DNA from: Cellulomonas soli | GTDB taxonomy: Bacteria; Actinomycetota; Actinomycetes; Actinomycetales; Cellulomonadaceae | NCBI RefSeq assembly: GCF_013409305.1 | Contig: NZ_JACBZJ010000001.1 | Span: forward strand, 3,410,001-3,474,000 | Length of the DNA: 64,000 nt | Direction: 5' to 3' | Part shown: positions 8,428-16,837 of the stretch, piece after piece | Layout: each line of letters begins with the position of its first letter | How positions within the stretch are numbered: the stretch's first letter is position 1 | Program-made: the position numbers and the translations under genes | The notes under the pieces: model-generated | Database searches by the model: none | What the model was told of the DNA's origin: nothing | Seen by the model: the letters and a program-made list of their open reading frames with translations, nothing else

Positions 8428-9477
8428 ATGCGCGCCACAGTCATCCACGGCCCCCACGACGTCCGGCTCGAGACCGTCCCCGACCCGGTGATCCAGCGAC
8501 CGACCGACGCGGTGGTCCGGGTCGTGGCCGCCTGCGTGTGCGGGTCCGACCTGTGGTCCTACCGGGGCGTGCGCCCGACCACCGAGCCGGGCCGCATCGG
8601 CCACGAGTTCGTCGGCGTCGTGGAAGAGGTCGGCGCCGACGTGCGGTCCGTCCGCCCGGGCCAGTTCGTCATCGCACCCTTCTCGATCGCCGACAACACG
8701 TGCGTGCACTGTCGGCACGGAGTGCACACCTCGTGCGAGCAGCTCGCCTGGTGGGGCTCGCCCGACCACGACGGCGTGCCCAGCGACGCAGGCCAGGGCG
8801 AGTACGTGCGCGTCCCGCTCGCCGACGGCACCCTCGTGGCCACGCCGGAGCAGCCCTCGTCCGAGCTCCTCCCGCACGTGCTCTCGCTCAGCGACGTCAT
8901 GGGCACCGGGCACCACGCCGCACGGGCCGCGCAGGTGGGCCCCGGCTCGACGGTCGTGGTCGTCGGCGACGGTGCGGTGGGCCTGTGTGCCGTCATCGCG
9001 GCCCGCCGGCTGGGCGCCGAGCGCGTCGTCGCGATGTCACGGCACGCCGACCGGCAGGCGCTCGCCCAGCGGTTCGGGGCGACCGACGTCGTCGCCGAGC
9101 GCGGGCCCGACGGGGTCGCCCGGGTGCGTGACCTGCTCGACGGGATCGGCGCGGACTGCGTGCTGGAGTGCGTGGGAACCAAGGAGTCGATGCAGCAGGC
9201 CCTCGACAGCGCACGGCCGGGCGGTCGCGTGGGCTTCGTGGGCGTGCCTGCCGGTGGCCCCGAGCTGCCCGTGCAGCAGATGTTCTCGACCAACGTCTCC
9301 GTCGCCGGCGGCGTGGCGCCCGTGCGCGGGTACATCCCCGAGCTGCTCGAGGACGTGTGGTCGGGGGCGATCCAGCCCGGCCTGGTGTTCGACCTCGTGC
9401 TGCCGTTGGCCGAGGTCGCCGAGGCGTACGCCGCGATGGACGAGCGGCGTGCCATCAAGTCGATGCTCCTGCCGTGA
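8428..9477 (+). CDS. Zinc-dependent alcohol dehydrogenase family protein
   Basis: A medium-chain dehydrogenase/reductase of 349 residues. The catalytic zinc site shows as CVCGSDLW (Cys about 37) and GHEFVGVVEE. The structural zinc lobe reads DNTCVHCRHGVHTSCEQ, with three cysteines and Asp where the first cysteine usually lies. The Rossmann nucleotide site is VVVVGDGAVGLCAV. The exact alcohol or aldehyde substrate cannot be read. The start at ATG 8428 is supported by TAATGT 7 nt upstream. The stop overlaps the GTG of the Nif3-like gene (GTGA), so the two are probably co-translated. Confidence 0.92.
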   Translation: MRATVIHGPHDVRLETVPDPVIQRPTDAVVRVVAACVCGSDLWSYRGVRPTTEPGRIGHEFVGVVEEVGADVRSVRPGQFVIAPFSIADNTCVHCRHGVHTSCEQLAWWGSPDHDGVPSDAGQGEYVRVPLADGTLVATPEQPSSELLPHVLSLSDVMGTGHHAARAAQVGPGSTVVVVGDGAVGLCAVIAARRLGAERVVAMSRHADRQALAQRFGATDVVAERGPDGVARVRDLLDGIGADCVLECVGTKESMQQALDSARPGGRVGFVGVPAGGPELPVQQMFSTNVSVAGGVAPVRGYIPELLEDVWSGAIQPGLVFDLVLPLAEVAEAYAAMDERRAIKSMLLP

Positions 9478-10682
9478 CGGACCAGGGCGCGAACGGGGTC
9501 GGTTCGCCGACGCTCGCCGAGGTCGTCGAGGTGCTCGACCGGCGCTACCCGCCCGGCACCGCCGAGTCCTGGGACCGGGTGGGCCTCGTCGTCGGCGACC
9601 CTGCCCAGCCGGTGCGCAGGGTGCTGTTCGCCGTGGACCCGGTCGCCGACGTCGTGGACGAGGCGGTGGCTTGGGGTGCGGATCTGGTGGTCACCCACCA
9701 CCCCTTGCTCCTGCGCGGCGTGCACCAGGTCGCGGCCACGACGACCAAGGGTGCGCTGGTGCACCGGCTGATCCGCGCCGGGGTCGGGCTCTACGCGGCG
9801 CACACGAACGCCGATGTCGCCACGGGCGGCGTCGCCGACGCGCTCGCGGCCGCCATCGGGCTGGTCGACACCCGCCCGCTGGTCGCCGCGCCCGCGGCGC
9901 CGCTCGACAAGCACGTGGTGTTCGTGCCCGTCACGCACACCGAGCGGCTCGTGGACGCGCTGGCCGCCGCCGGGGCCGGTGCCGTGGGGGAGTACAGCCG
10001 CTGCGCGTGGACGACCACGGGCGAGGGCACGTTCACGCCCTCGGCGGCCGCCAACCCGGCGATCGGCGCGGCGGGAGAGCCCGCGCGTGTCGTCGAGGCG
10101 CGCGTCGAGATGGTCGCCCCGCGCCGGTCGCGCGCAGCCGTCCTGGCAGCGATGCGTGCCGCGCACCCGTACGAGGAGCCCGCGTTCGACGTGCTCGAGC
10201 TCGCGACCTGGTCCGGGCCCACGGGCACGGGCCGGGTGGGTCGGCTGCCGGTCGCGACGACGCTCGCCGGGTTCGCCCAGGCGGTCGCGGACGCGGTGCC
10301 CGCGACCGTCCAGGGCGTGCGGTTCGCGGGCGCGCCCGACGGGCGCGTGGAGAGCGTCGCCGTGCTCGGCGGGTCCGGCGACTCCTTCTTCGACCAGGTC
10401 CGAGCCGCCGGCGTCGACGCCTACGTCACGGCCGACCTGCGCCACCACCCCGCCTCGGAGCAGCGTGAGCAGGCGCTGTTCGAGGCGCGAGGCGGTGCCG
10501 CCACGCCGTACCTGGTCGACCTGGCCCACTTCGCGTCCGAGTGGCCGTGGCTCTCGAACGGCGCGGCCGGGCTCGAGGCGGACCTGGCAGCGCTGGGCAC
10601 TACGGTGGAGACCCGCGTCAGCACGCGCCGCACCGACCCGTGGACGGGCCGGGTCGCCGGTCGGGCCGACGCGCCGGCATGA
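9474..10682 (+). CDS. Nif3-like dinuclear metal centre protein
   Basis: A 402-residue member of the Nif3/GTP cyclohydrolase I type 2 homologue family. Metal ligands appear in VVTHHPLLLR (about residues 70-79), AAHTNADVA and, near the C-terminus, DLRHHPASEQREQ and HFASEWPW. The inserted PII-like domain contains AAHPYEEPAFDVLEL. The biochemical role of the family is unsettled. The gene begins with a GTG that overlaps the dehydrogenase stop. It is followed by the zinc-ribbon gene and the RNase H/phosphatase gene, the same order as Rv2230c-Rv2229c-Rv2228c in M. tuberculosis (recalled). Confidence 0.92.
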   Translation: MTDQGANGVGSPTLAEVVEVLDRRYPPGTAESWDRVGLVVGDPAQPVRRVLFAVDPVADVVDEAVAWGADLVVTHHPLLLRGVHQVAATTTKGALVHRLIRAGVGLYAAHTNADVATGGVADALAAAIGLVDTRPLVAAPAAPLDKHVVFVPVTHTERLVDALAAAGAGAVGEYSRCAWTTTGEGTFTPSAAANPAIGAAGEPARVVEARVEMVAPRRSRAAVLAAMRAAHPYEEPAFDVLELATWSGPTGTGRVGRLPVATTLAGFAQAVADAVPATVQGVRFAGAPDGRVESVAVLGGSGDSFFDQVRAAGVDAYVTADLRHHPASEQREQALFEARGGAATPYLVDLAHFASEWPWLSNGAAGLEADLAALGTTVETRVSTRRTDPWTGRVAGRADAPA

Positions 10683-10700
10683 CCTGAGGGAAGGAACCCT

Positions 10701-11447
10701 GTGCCCAACGCACCCGTCGCGGACCAGCAGCGACTCCTGGACGTCCAGGCGCTCGACACCCGGCTCGACCAGCTGACGCACAAGCGTCGGACGCTGCCTG
10801 CCCTGGCGCGGCTGGTCGAGCTCGACAGCCAGGTGAGCGATCTGCACACCGCGCTGGTGACCTCGCGGACGGCCGTCGAGGACCTGCGCCGCGAGGTGCG
10901 CAAGGCCGAGACGGACGTCGAGCAGGTGCGCGGGCGCGCCGTTCGCGACCAGCAGCGGCTGGACGCAGGGCAGGGCAGCGCGAAGGACATGCAGGCCCTC
11001 ACCAGCGAGCTCACCTCGCTCGCGCGGCGGCAGGCCGAGCTGGAGGAGGTCGAGCTCGAGGTCATGGAGCGGCTCGAGGCGCACGAGACCGCCCTCGCCG
11101 AGCTGACCAGCGCGCACACCGCGCTCATCGACCAGAAGAGCGTCGTCGAGGCCGAGCGGGACGCCGGGTTCGCCGAGGTCGACGCCGAGGCCACGCGGGT
11201 GCGCAACGAGCGTGAGACCGCGGTCGCCGGGCTCGACGAGGCGCTCGTCGCCCTGTACGAGCGGCTGCGCGGGCAGCTGGGCGGCTCGGGAGCGGCCGCG
11301 CTGCGCGGACGGCGGTGCGAGGGCTGCCGGCTCGAGCTCAACCCGCTCGACCTGGACGTGATCCGCAAGAAGCCGGCCGAGGCCGTCGTGCGGTGCGAGG
11401 AGTGCGGGCGGATCCTGGTCCGTCTGCCCGAGCCCGCGAAGGGCTGA
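10701..11447 (+). CDS. Coiled-coil zinc-ribbon protein (CT398-like)
   Basis: A 248-residue protein made of a long two-helix coiled coil (about residues 8-190, heptad-rich Leu/Glu/Arg) and a C-terminal C4 zinc ribbon with CEGC and CEEC pairs (about residues 209-236). It is a cytosolic protein of the C4-type zinc ribbon family often found beside Nif3. It is thought to be a scaffold or nucleic-acid-related factor, but the role is not established. GGAAGGA lies about 7 nt before the GTG at 10701. The gap of 18 bp after the Nif3-like gene indicates one operon. Confidence 0.9.
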   Translation: MPNAPVADQQRLLDVQALDTRLDQLTHKRRTLPALARLVELDSQVSDLHTALVTSRTAVEDLRREVRKAETDVEQVRGRAVRDQQRLDAGQGSAKDMQALTSELTSLARRQAELEEVELEVMERLEAHETALAELTSAHTALIDQKSVVEAERDAGFAEVDAEATRVRNERETAVAGLDEALVALYERLRGQLGGSGAAALRGRRCEGCRLELNPLDLDVIRKKPAEAVVRCEECGRILVRLPEPAKG

Positions 11448-11454
11448 CCCGCCG

Positions 11455-12669
11455 GTGGGAACGGGCGCGGGGCGGCGGCTGGTCGTCGAGGCGGACGGCG
11501 GGTCTCGGGGCAACCCCGGACCTGCCGGTTACGGGGCGCTCGTCCGCGACGCCGAGACCGGGCAGGTCCTTGCCGAGCGGCACGGCTTCCTCGGTGTGGC
11601 GACCAACAACGTCGCCGAGTACTCGGGCCTGCTCGCGGGTGTCCAGGCGGCGCTCACGGTCGACCCCGAGGCCAGCCTCGAGGTGCGGATGGACTCCCGG
11701 CTCGTCGTCGAGCAGATGCGCGGGGCGTGGAAGACGAAGCACGAGGACATGCGCCGCCTCGGCGACCAGGTGCGGTCGCTCGTCGACGTCGACCGGGTCA
11801 CCTGGACGTGGGTGCCTCGGGCGCAGAACTCGGATGCGGACCGGCTCGCGAACCAGGCGATGGATGCCGGTGGTCCGGAGCCCGTCGCCGACGCCGCCCG
11901 TGGGGGTGCGCACTCGGTCGCGGGGGCACCCGATGCCGCGCAAGGCACGGGCGCGGGTCCGGACCCGGCGGTGCGTCCGCGCGTGTCGGGCGCGGCCGCG
12001 CGGTTCGACGACGCCCGTCCGGTCACCGTCGTGCTCGTCCGCCACGGGCAGACCACGATGACCGTCTCGCGCGGGTACTCCGGATCCTCCGAGCCCGGTC
12101 CGCCGCTCGACGAGACGGGTCAGGGGCAGGCGCGCGCGGCTGCGGCGCTCGTCGAACGCGTCGGGCGTGACCTGTGGGGCGACATCCCCTACCCGAGCGA
12201 GCTGGTGGCCTCCCCGATGGTCCGCACGCAGCAGACCGCCGGGGTGATCGCGGGGCGCCTCGGGCTGCCGGTCCGCACGGACGCCGGCTTCCAGGAGGCC
12301 GACTTCGGTGCGTGGCAGGGCCTGGCTCCCGAGGAGATCGAGGCCCGGTGGCCGGGGATGCTCGAGAAGTGGCACACGTCGGCCGACCTGCGCCCCCCGG
12401 GCGGGGAGTCGATCGAGGACGTCGGCCGACGCCTCGGTACCGCGCTCGACGGGCTGCTGACGGCCGGCACCGACCGGACCGTGGTGGTGGTCAGCCATGC
12501 GGTGGCCATCCGGGCGTGTCTCGGGCTCACGATGGGGGCGCAGCCGTCCTCGTGGAGCCGGTTGAGGGTCGCGCCGGCGTCGGTGAGCATCGTGCGCCTG
12601 TACCCGGACGGACGCCACGAGGTCGCGGTCGCGGGCGCACCGAGCGAGGGCTGGGGCACCCGCGCCTGA
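11455..12669 (+). CDS. Bifunctional RNase H / histidine phosphatase (Rv2228c-like)
   Basis: A 404-residue fusion. The N-terminal RNase HI domain (about residues 8-142) has ADGGSRGNPGPAGYG, NNVAEYSGLLAG, MDSRLV and NSDADRLAN, supplying the acidic metal ligands. A low-complexity linker (about 145-185) follows. The C-terminal phosphoglycerate-mutase-like domain has VLVRHGQT (about 195-202) and VVVVSHAVAIRAC. In mycobacteria the orthologous fusion degrades RNA in hybrids and has CobC-like alpha-ribazole phosphatase activity. It follows the zinc-ribbon gene by 7 bp, so it is the last gene of the Nif3 operon. The GTG start is the first plausible codon after that stop. Confidence 0.93.
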   Translation: MGTGAGRRLVVEADGGSRGNPGPAGYGALVRDAETGQVLAERHGFLGVATNNVAEYSGLLAGVQAALTVDPEASLEVRMDSRLVVEQMRGAWKTKHEDMRRLGDQVRSLVDVDRVTWTWVPRAQNSDADRLANQAMDAGGPEPVADAARGGAHSVAGAPDAAQGTGAGPDPAVRPRVSGAAARFDDARPVTVVLVRHGQTTMTVSRGYSGSSEPGPPLDETGQGQARAAAALVERVGRDLWGDIPYPSELVASPMVRTQQTAGVIAGRLGLPVRTDAGFQEADFGAWQGLAPEEIEARWPGMLEKWHTSADLRPPGGESIEDVGRRLGTALDGLLTAGTDRTVVVVSHAVAIRACLGLTMGAQPSSWSRLRVAPASVSIVRLYPDGRHEVAVAGAPSEGWGTRA

Positions 12670-12748
12670 GGTCAGGCGGCCGTCGCCAGTGGCAGGGCGA
12701 CGAGGACCGGCACGGTGCGCATCCACCGGGGGCGGGCCCTCGCGCCGG

Positions 12749-13576
12749 TCACGAGACCACCAGCGACAGCACACGTGCCGCGGTGCGTGAGGTCGGACCC
12801 AGCTCGACGGCGAGCACCGAGGAGGCTGCGGTGCCCGGCCCCGCACCCCCGGCGGTGCCCAACGAGGTGCCGATCAGCTCGGCGGCGGCCGCTGCGAGCG
12901 TGTCGGCGTCGTGCGGGGCCTTGCCCCGGCGGGTGAGCAGGTGGCGCGTGAGCACGCCGCGCGTGTGCTTGGCGTGGTGCGAGACCACGGTGCGGGTGCC
13001 CGCCTGCTCGCGCAGCACCTGCACGGCCACGCGGTGCGCCGACGACGGCGGGCGCCACGCGGCCGCGTACGTCGCCGAACGGCAGTCGACCACCAGGTCG
13101 CCCTCGGCCCGAGGGTCGAGCACGGAGCCGAGGTGGTCCCGCCACGCCGCCGCGAGCCCGCCGACACCCGTCAGGGTCGTGCCCATCGAGAGCCTGTAGG
13201 CCGGGATCGGGTCGTCCGGTGTCACCGCGCCCCACAGGCCCGAGACGATCCTGACGGTGGACGCGGCCCGCTCGCGCTGCGTCGGGGTGAGCCGGTCGAG
13301 CCCGGCAGCCGCGTAGAGGACCCCGGTGTAGACCCGCCGTGCGGGAGCCGTCGGGGCGGTGCGCAGGTGCACGTTCCGGGCGACCTCCGCGGCGAGACCC
13401 GGACCGACACCGAGCACCTCGAGCGCCCCCGGTCGGCCGCTGACCTGCACGAGCGCGTCGAGCACGCGCTCACGTGCCTCGGTCAGGGCAGGGGAGGACA
13501 GGGCGTGCAGGTCGAGCGTCGGGCCGGTGGCCGGGGGAGCGGTCTTGCCTTCGGACGGCGGGAGGAGCACGAGCAC
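12749..13576 (-). CDS. yaaA: Peroxide stress protein YaaA (DUF328)
   Basis: A 275-residue YaaA family protein. The N-terminus VLVLLPPSEGKT is the family hallmark. Further conserved pieces are YTGVLYAAAGLD, VSGLWGAVTPDDPIPAYRLSMG and CRSATYAA. YaaA limits damage from hydrogen peroxide and binds DNA. The chosen GTG at 13576 is preceded by TACAGT (13583-13588) with a 6-nt gap, indicating a leaderless transcript, and it removes an Arg-rich N-terminal extension that homologues lack. The 79 bp downstream to the convergent phosphatase gene hold no gene. Confidence 0.92.
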   Translation of the reverse strand: MLVLLPPSEGKTAPPATGPTLDLHALSSPALTEARERVLDALVQVSGRPGALEVLGVGPGLAAEVARNVHLRTAPTAPARRVYTGVLYAAAGLDRLTPTQRERAASTVRIVSGLWGAVTPDDPIPAYRLSMGTTLTGVGGLAAAWRDHLGSVLDPRAEGDLVVDCRSATYAAAWRPPSSAHRVAVQVLREQAGTRTVVSHHAKHTRGVLTRHLLTRRGKAPHDADTLAAAAAELIGTSLGTAGGAGPGTAASSVLAVELGPTSRTAARVLSLVVS

Positions 13577-13655
13577 GCCCCGACTGTAGGCTCCGCCGCG
13601 CAACCACGTCCGCGCCGACCGGGGTGCGGCCAGGGACCGGAGACGGGGTAAACGC

Positions 13656-14039
13656 ATGGCCCACCTGACGATCTACGGACGCCGAGACGTCTGGGCCGAC
13701 CGACGGCGCGAGGTCTCCGACGCGCTGCACGCCGCGCTGGTCGGCGCCTGGGGCCTGCCCGAGGAGAAGAGGTTCCACCGCTTCGTGCTGCTCGACCCCG
13801 AGGACCTCATCGCCCCGCGCGGGCCCGAGTACCTGGTCGTGGAGGTCGTCGCGTTCGCGGGGCGCAGCCGGGCCGCCCGCCGCGAGCTCGTCCGACGGAT
13901 GTTCGACGACGTCGCGCCGGCGCTGGGTCTGGGTGCGGACGACCTGGAGATGGTCCTCCTGGAGAGCCCGCCGGAGAACTGGGGCATCCGTGGGGTCGCC
14001 GGCGACGAGCTGACGCTGCCGTACCGCACCGACGTCTGA
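13656..14039 (+). CDS. Tautomerase-fold protein lacking the N-terminal proline
   Basis: A 127-residue protein of the tautomerase superfamily, with the beta-alpha-beta pattern of two related halves (LTIYGRRDVWADRRREVSDALHAAL and the LVVEVVAFAGRSRAARRELVRRMFDDV half). In active tautomerases the mature protein begins with a catalytic proline. Here the second residue is alanine (MAHLTIYG), so the classical general base is missing unless the true start differs. No alternative in-frame start exposing a proline was seen. Substrate and activity are therefore uncertain. The gene diverges from yaaA by 79 bp. Confidence 0.82.
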   Translation: MAHLTIYGRRDVWADRRREVSDALHAALVGAWGLPEEKRFHRFVLLDPEDLIAPRGPEYLVVEVVAFAGRSRAARRELVRRMFDDVAPALGLGADDLEMVLLESPPENWGIRGVAGDELTLPYRTDV

Positions 14040-14079
14040 CGCCACCCGCCGTCGTGTCGGCCGGGCGCCCGTCGCGCGC

Positions 14080-14085
14080 TAGGCT
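14080..14085 (+). promoter_or_regulatory. -10 element of the RNase P RNA gene
   Basis: TAGGCT ends 7 bp before the first base of the P1 helix of the RNase P RNA, the expected distance to a transcription start. Confidence 0.6.
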
Positions 14086-14092
14086 GACGGCG

Positions 14093-14497
14093 CGGATGAG
14101 TCAGTCAGGCGGCCGCGTCGGGTCCTTCCGCACGGAGGGTCTCGCCGAGGAACGTCCGGGCTCCGTAGGGCAGGGTGGTGGGTAACGCCCACCCGGGGTG
14201 ACCCGCGGGACAGTGCCACAGAGAACAGACCGCCTCGTCCTTCCGGTTCGCCGGACGGGTGAGGTAAGGGTGAAACGGTGGTGCAAGAGACCACCAGCGT
14301 GCCGGGCGACCGGTGCGGCTAGGTAAACCCCACCCGGAGCAAGGTCAGACAGGGAGCGTTCGAGGGCGGCCCGCCCGAGCTCCCGGGTAGACCGCTGGAG
14401 GCGTGCGGCAACGTACGTCGTAGATGGATGGTCGCCACCCGCGCGGGGGCAACCGCGCGCGGGGACAGAACCCGGCGTATCGACTGACTCATCCGCC
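14093..14497 (+). ncRNA. rnpB: RNase P RNA, bacterial class A
   Basis: The catalytic RNA that trims tRNA 5' leaders. The two ends form a perfect 14-bp P1 helix (14093-14106 with 14482-14495). Universal core pieces are present: GAGGAACGTCCGGGCTCC near the 5' end, ACAGTGCCACAGAGAACAG, GGTAAGGGTGAAACGG, AGGTAAACCCCACC, and ACAGAACCCGGCGTATCG near the 3' end. Length is about 405 nt, normal for actinobacteria. A -10 element TAGGCT precedes it and a GC-rich hairpin follows. Confidence 0.97.
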
Positions 14498-14505
14498 CTC
14501 AGGGC

Positions 14506-14545
14506 CTCGCCCCGCAGGGCCGCCGGGCGGGCCGGCGGGGCCGAG
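14506..14545 (+). terminator. Possible terminator of rnpB
   Basis: A GC-rich inverted repeat downstream of P1 (CTCGCCCCGC with GCGGGGCCGAG, one bulged base) could form a stem with an 18-19 nt loop. There is no U-tract, so the call is tentative. Confidence 0.4.
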
Positions 14546-14644
14546 ATCGCCAGTCACGAGTGGCGCGCCACAGCCCCCTCACCTGCGCCGACGTCGTCTC
14601 CAGGGTCCCGGAGGCAGGTCCGCTTTCGCGCCTACGATGCCCGC

Positions 14645-15214
14645 ATGCCGCACGCTGCCCTGCCTGGCCTGTCGTTCACCGCGATCGACTTCGAGACCGC
14701 CAACCCGAAGCGGGCGTCGGTCTGCTCCGTCGGTGTCGTCAAGGTCCGTGACGGTGTCGTCGTGGACTCGATGGAGACCCTGGTGCAGCCGCCTCCCGGG
14801 CATCGGTCGTTCAGCAGCTACAACGTGGCGGTCCATGGGATCACCGCGAACGACGTCGTGGTCGCGCCCACCTGGGACCGGGTCTACCCCGCCGTCACCG
14901 AGTTCGCCGGCGGGGACGCTCTCGTCGCGCACAACGCCACGTTCGACCGCTCGGTGATGGCGAGTGCGAGCCAGGAGTACGGGATCGGCGTGCCCCCGAC
15001 GAAGTGGCTCTGCACGCGCGACACGGCCAGGGCCGTCCTCGACCTCGCGTCCTACCGGCTCCCCGACGTCTCCATGGCCCTGAACATCGCCGCACACGCC
15101 CACCACGACGCGGGAGCCGACGCACGTCAGTGCGCACTGGTCCTCGTCGAGCTGTGCCGCAGGCTCGGACCGGGTGGGCTGGACCTCGTGCGACGCAACA
15201 CCAAGGCGTGGTGA
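14645..15214 (+). CDS. DEDDh 3'-5' exonuclease (DnaQ-like)
   Basis: A 189-residue exonuclease domain protein. The ExoI motif is AIDFETAN (about residues 13-20), ExoII is LVAHNATFDRSVM (about 96-108), and the C-terminal ExoIII motif is HHDAGADARQCA, with the histidine of the DEDDh group. It hydrolyses DNA or RNA from the 3' end with two metal ions; whether it acts in proofreading, repair or RNA processing is not clear. The ATG follows TACGAT (14633-14638) by 6 nt, suggesting a leaderless mRNA. Its last 88 bp overlap the end of the convergent DUF817 gene. Confidence 0.9.
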   Translation: MPHAALPGLSFTAIDFETANPKRASVCSVGVVKVRDGVVVDSMETLVQPPPGHRSFSSYNVAVHGITANDVVVAPTWDRVYPAVTEFAGGDALVAHNATFDRSVMASASQEYGIGVPPTKWLCTRDTARAVLDLASYRLPDVSMALNIAAHAHHDAGADARQCALVLVELCRRLGPGGLDLVRRNTKAW

Positions 15215-16200
15215 CCTCTCACCTCCGCTGCTGCGGACGCATCCGCAAGGCCCCGGTCGGCGAGAGCGCGCCGCCCGTCCTCAGGGGGGCGGGGCTCGTG
15301 CACCCAGGCGACCAGCACCACCGAGACGATCATCAGCAGGAACCAGGAGACGAGCTTGCTCGCCGAGACAGGCTGCCAGCCGGCCTCCTGGTCCGGGTAT
15401 CGCCACGCGCCGGAGAACGTCGCCAGGTTCTCTGCCAGCCATATCGCGACGGCGACCAGGGCGAAGCCGCCGACCAGGGGCATGCGGTACCGCGAGGCGT
15501 GCGCCCGGAAGTGGAGGGTGCAGCGCCCGAACACCGCCAGGACCGCCCCCACGAGCACCCAGCGGACGTCCACGAACCAGTGGTGCGTGAAGAAGTTGGC
15601 GTAGATGCCGGCGGCGAGCAGGGCGCTGACCCATCGGCGCGGGTACCGGTCGAACCGCAGGTCGACGATCCGGAGGACGCGCACCATGTACGAGCCGACA
15701 GCGCCGTACATGAAACCGGAGAACAGCGGCACCCCGGCGATCCGGAGCACCCCGTCGGCGGCGTAGGACCACGAGCCGACATCGGTCTTGACGAGCTCCA
15801 TCGCGGTGCCTGCGAGGTGGAAGAGCACGATCACGCGCAGCTCGCGTGCGGTCTCGAGGCGTGTCGCGACCATCAGGACCTGGATCGCCACGGCCGCCAG
15901 GGTCAGGGCGTCGTCGCGGACGAGGGGCGCGCCTGCGGGGTAGAACAGGTGGGCGAGCAGGAGCACGCTCAGCAGCAGCGCGCCGAACACGCACGCCCAG
16001 GCCTGTTTGAGCGCGAACACGACGAGCTCGACCAGCCACGCATCGCGGCGCCTGCGCCCGAGCGCCTCGGCACGCGCGATCCGACGGTTCGCCCACGCGT
16101 CGAGCCGCTCCTCGACCGCGGTGAGCCCGCGGTGCGGTGGTTCCTCGTCGACGCCCCGGTCTGCACCGACGTCGGGGATCGTGCCGAGCTGCATGCCCAT
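15127..16200 (-). CDS. DUF817 integral membrane protein
   Basis: A 357-residue protein with about eight hydrophobic helices between residues 50 and 300. DUF817 sequence features include GTAMELVKTDVGSWSYA, FSGFMYGAVGSYMVR and ANFFTHHWFVDVRW. The family is uncharacterised. The N-terminal about 45 residues are charged and cytosolic. The last about 55 residues after VHEPRPP are hydrophilic, unlike the family core, and lie partly opposite the exonuclease gene, giving an 88-bp tail-to-tail overlap. The ATG at 16200 could also be read 6 nt later (ATG at 16194); neither has a strong Shine-Dalgarno. Confidence 0.85.
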   Translation of the reverse strand: MGMQLGTIPDVGADRGVDEEPPHRGLTAVEERLDAWANRRIARAEALGRRRRDAWLVELVVFALKQAWACVFGALLLSVLLLAHLFYPAGAPLVRDDALTLAAVAIQVLMVATRLETARELRVIVLFHLAGTAMELVKTDVGSWSYAADGVLRIAGVPLFSGFMYGAVGSYMVRVLRIVDLRFDRYPRRWVSALLAAGIYANFFTHHWFVDVRWVLVGAVLAVFGRCTLHFRAHASRYRMPLVGGFALVAVAIWLAENLATFSGAWRYPDQEAGWQPVSASKLVSWFLLMIVSVVLVAWVHEPRPPEDGRRALADRGLADASAAAEVRGHHALVLRRTRSSPPGPSLRHSSTRTSAH

Positions 16201-16381
16201 GGGTGCGATCCAACCGGGTGCGTCGCCCGCGAGGGGTGACGGTGCCGGTCGGGGCCTGTGCAGGGCCTGGGGTGATCCTGTGACCTGGTCAGATCGCGGT
16301 GATCGCCCGGCCGACCTGCCACGACGTGAGACCAGGACGTAGGTCCCGGGAGGGGGTGCGGTGCGGCCTTAGCGTGCACGG

Positions 16382-16837
16382 ATGTCGTCTCGTCGCTCCG
16401 ACCTGGACCTCGCACTCGTCATCGTCGCCGTCGACGACCTGGCGGCCGCTGTGCGGTTCTGGACCGAGCTCACCGGCTGGGTGCTCACGGACGACGCGCC
16501 CGTCTACCACGAGATGCGCTCGCCGTCGGGTACGCGGCTGGGCCTCTACACCCGCGAGGCGTTCGCCGAGAACCTGGGCGTCGCCGCCGCGGGGCTCGCC
16601 GCCGGGCCCTTGATGCCCGCCGAGGTGTACCTCGCGGCGCACGACGTCGCGGAGGCGGCGGCACGTGCCGAGCGGCTCGGTGCGAGCGTGCTGGCTCCCG
16701 CGGAGGTCAAGCCGTGGGGCGACACCGTTGCCTACGTGCTCGCGCCCGGGGGTTTCGTCGTGGGGTTCGCCTCGCCGGCGCCGACCTCGGTGGCACTGGT
16801 GCCCGAGGCCGTGGCCGAGCCCGGCGCGGGCATCTGA
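16382..16837 (+). CDS. VOC (glyoxalase/bleomycin-resistance) family protein
   Basis: A 151-residue protein with two beta-alpha-beta-beta-beta modules: LDLALVIVAVDDLAAAVRFWTELTGWVLTD in the first half and EVYLAAHDVAEAAARAERLGASVLAP in the second. The final strand is TVAYVLAPGGFVVGFAS. Metal ligand positions are not clear, so the activity (lyase, dioxygenase or resistance) cannot be assigned. The ATG is preceded by TAGCGT (16370-16375) and a 6-nt gap, so the mRNA is probably leaderless. The last 106 bp overlap the convergent DUF6191 gene. Confidence 0.85.
   Translation: MSSRRSDLDLALVIVAVDDLAAAVRFWTELTGWVLTDDAPVYHEMRSPSGTRLGLYTREAFAENLGVAAAGLAAGPLMPAEVYLAAHDVAEAAARAERLGASVLAPAEVKPWGDTVAYVLAPGGFVVGFASPAPTSVALVPEAVAEPGAGI

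Noticed and set aside
8559..11513. Minus-strand frame of 984 codons opposite the dehydrogenase, Nif3 and zinc-ribbon genes
   Set aside because: It covers three clear genes on the other strand and shows no recognisable domain.
13222..13473. Small minus-strand frame inside yaaA
   Set aside because: It is a shadow of yaaA with Arg/Ser-rich composition and no start signal.
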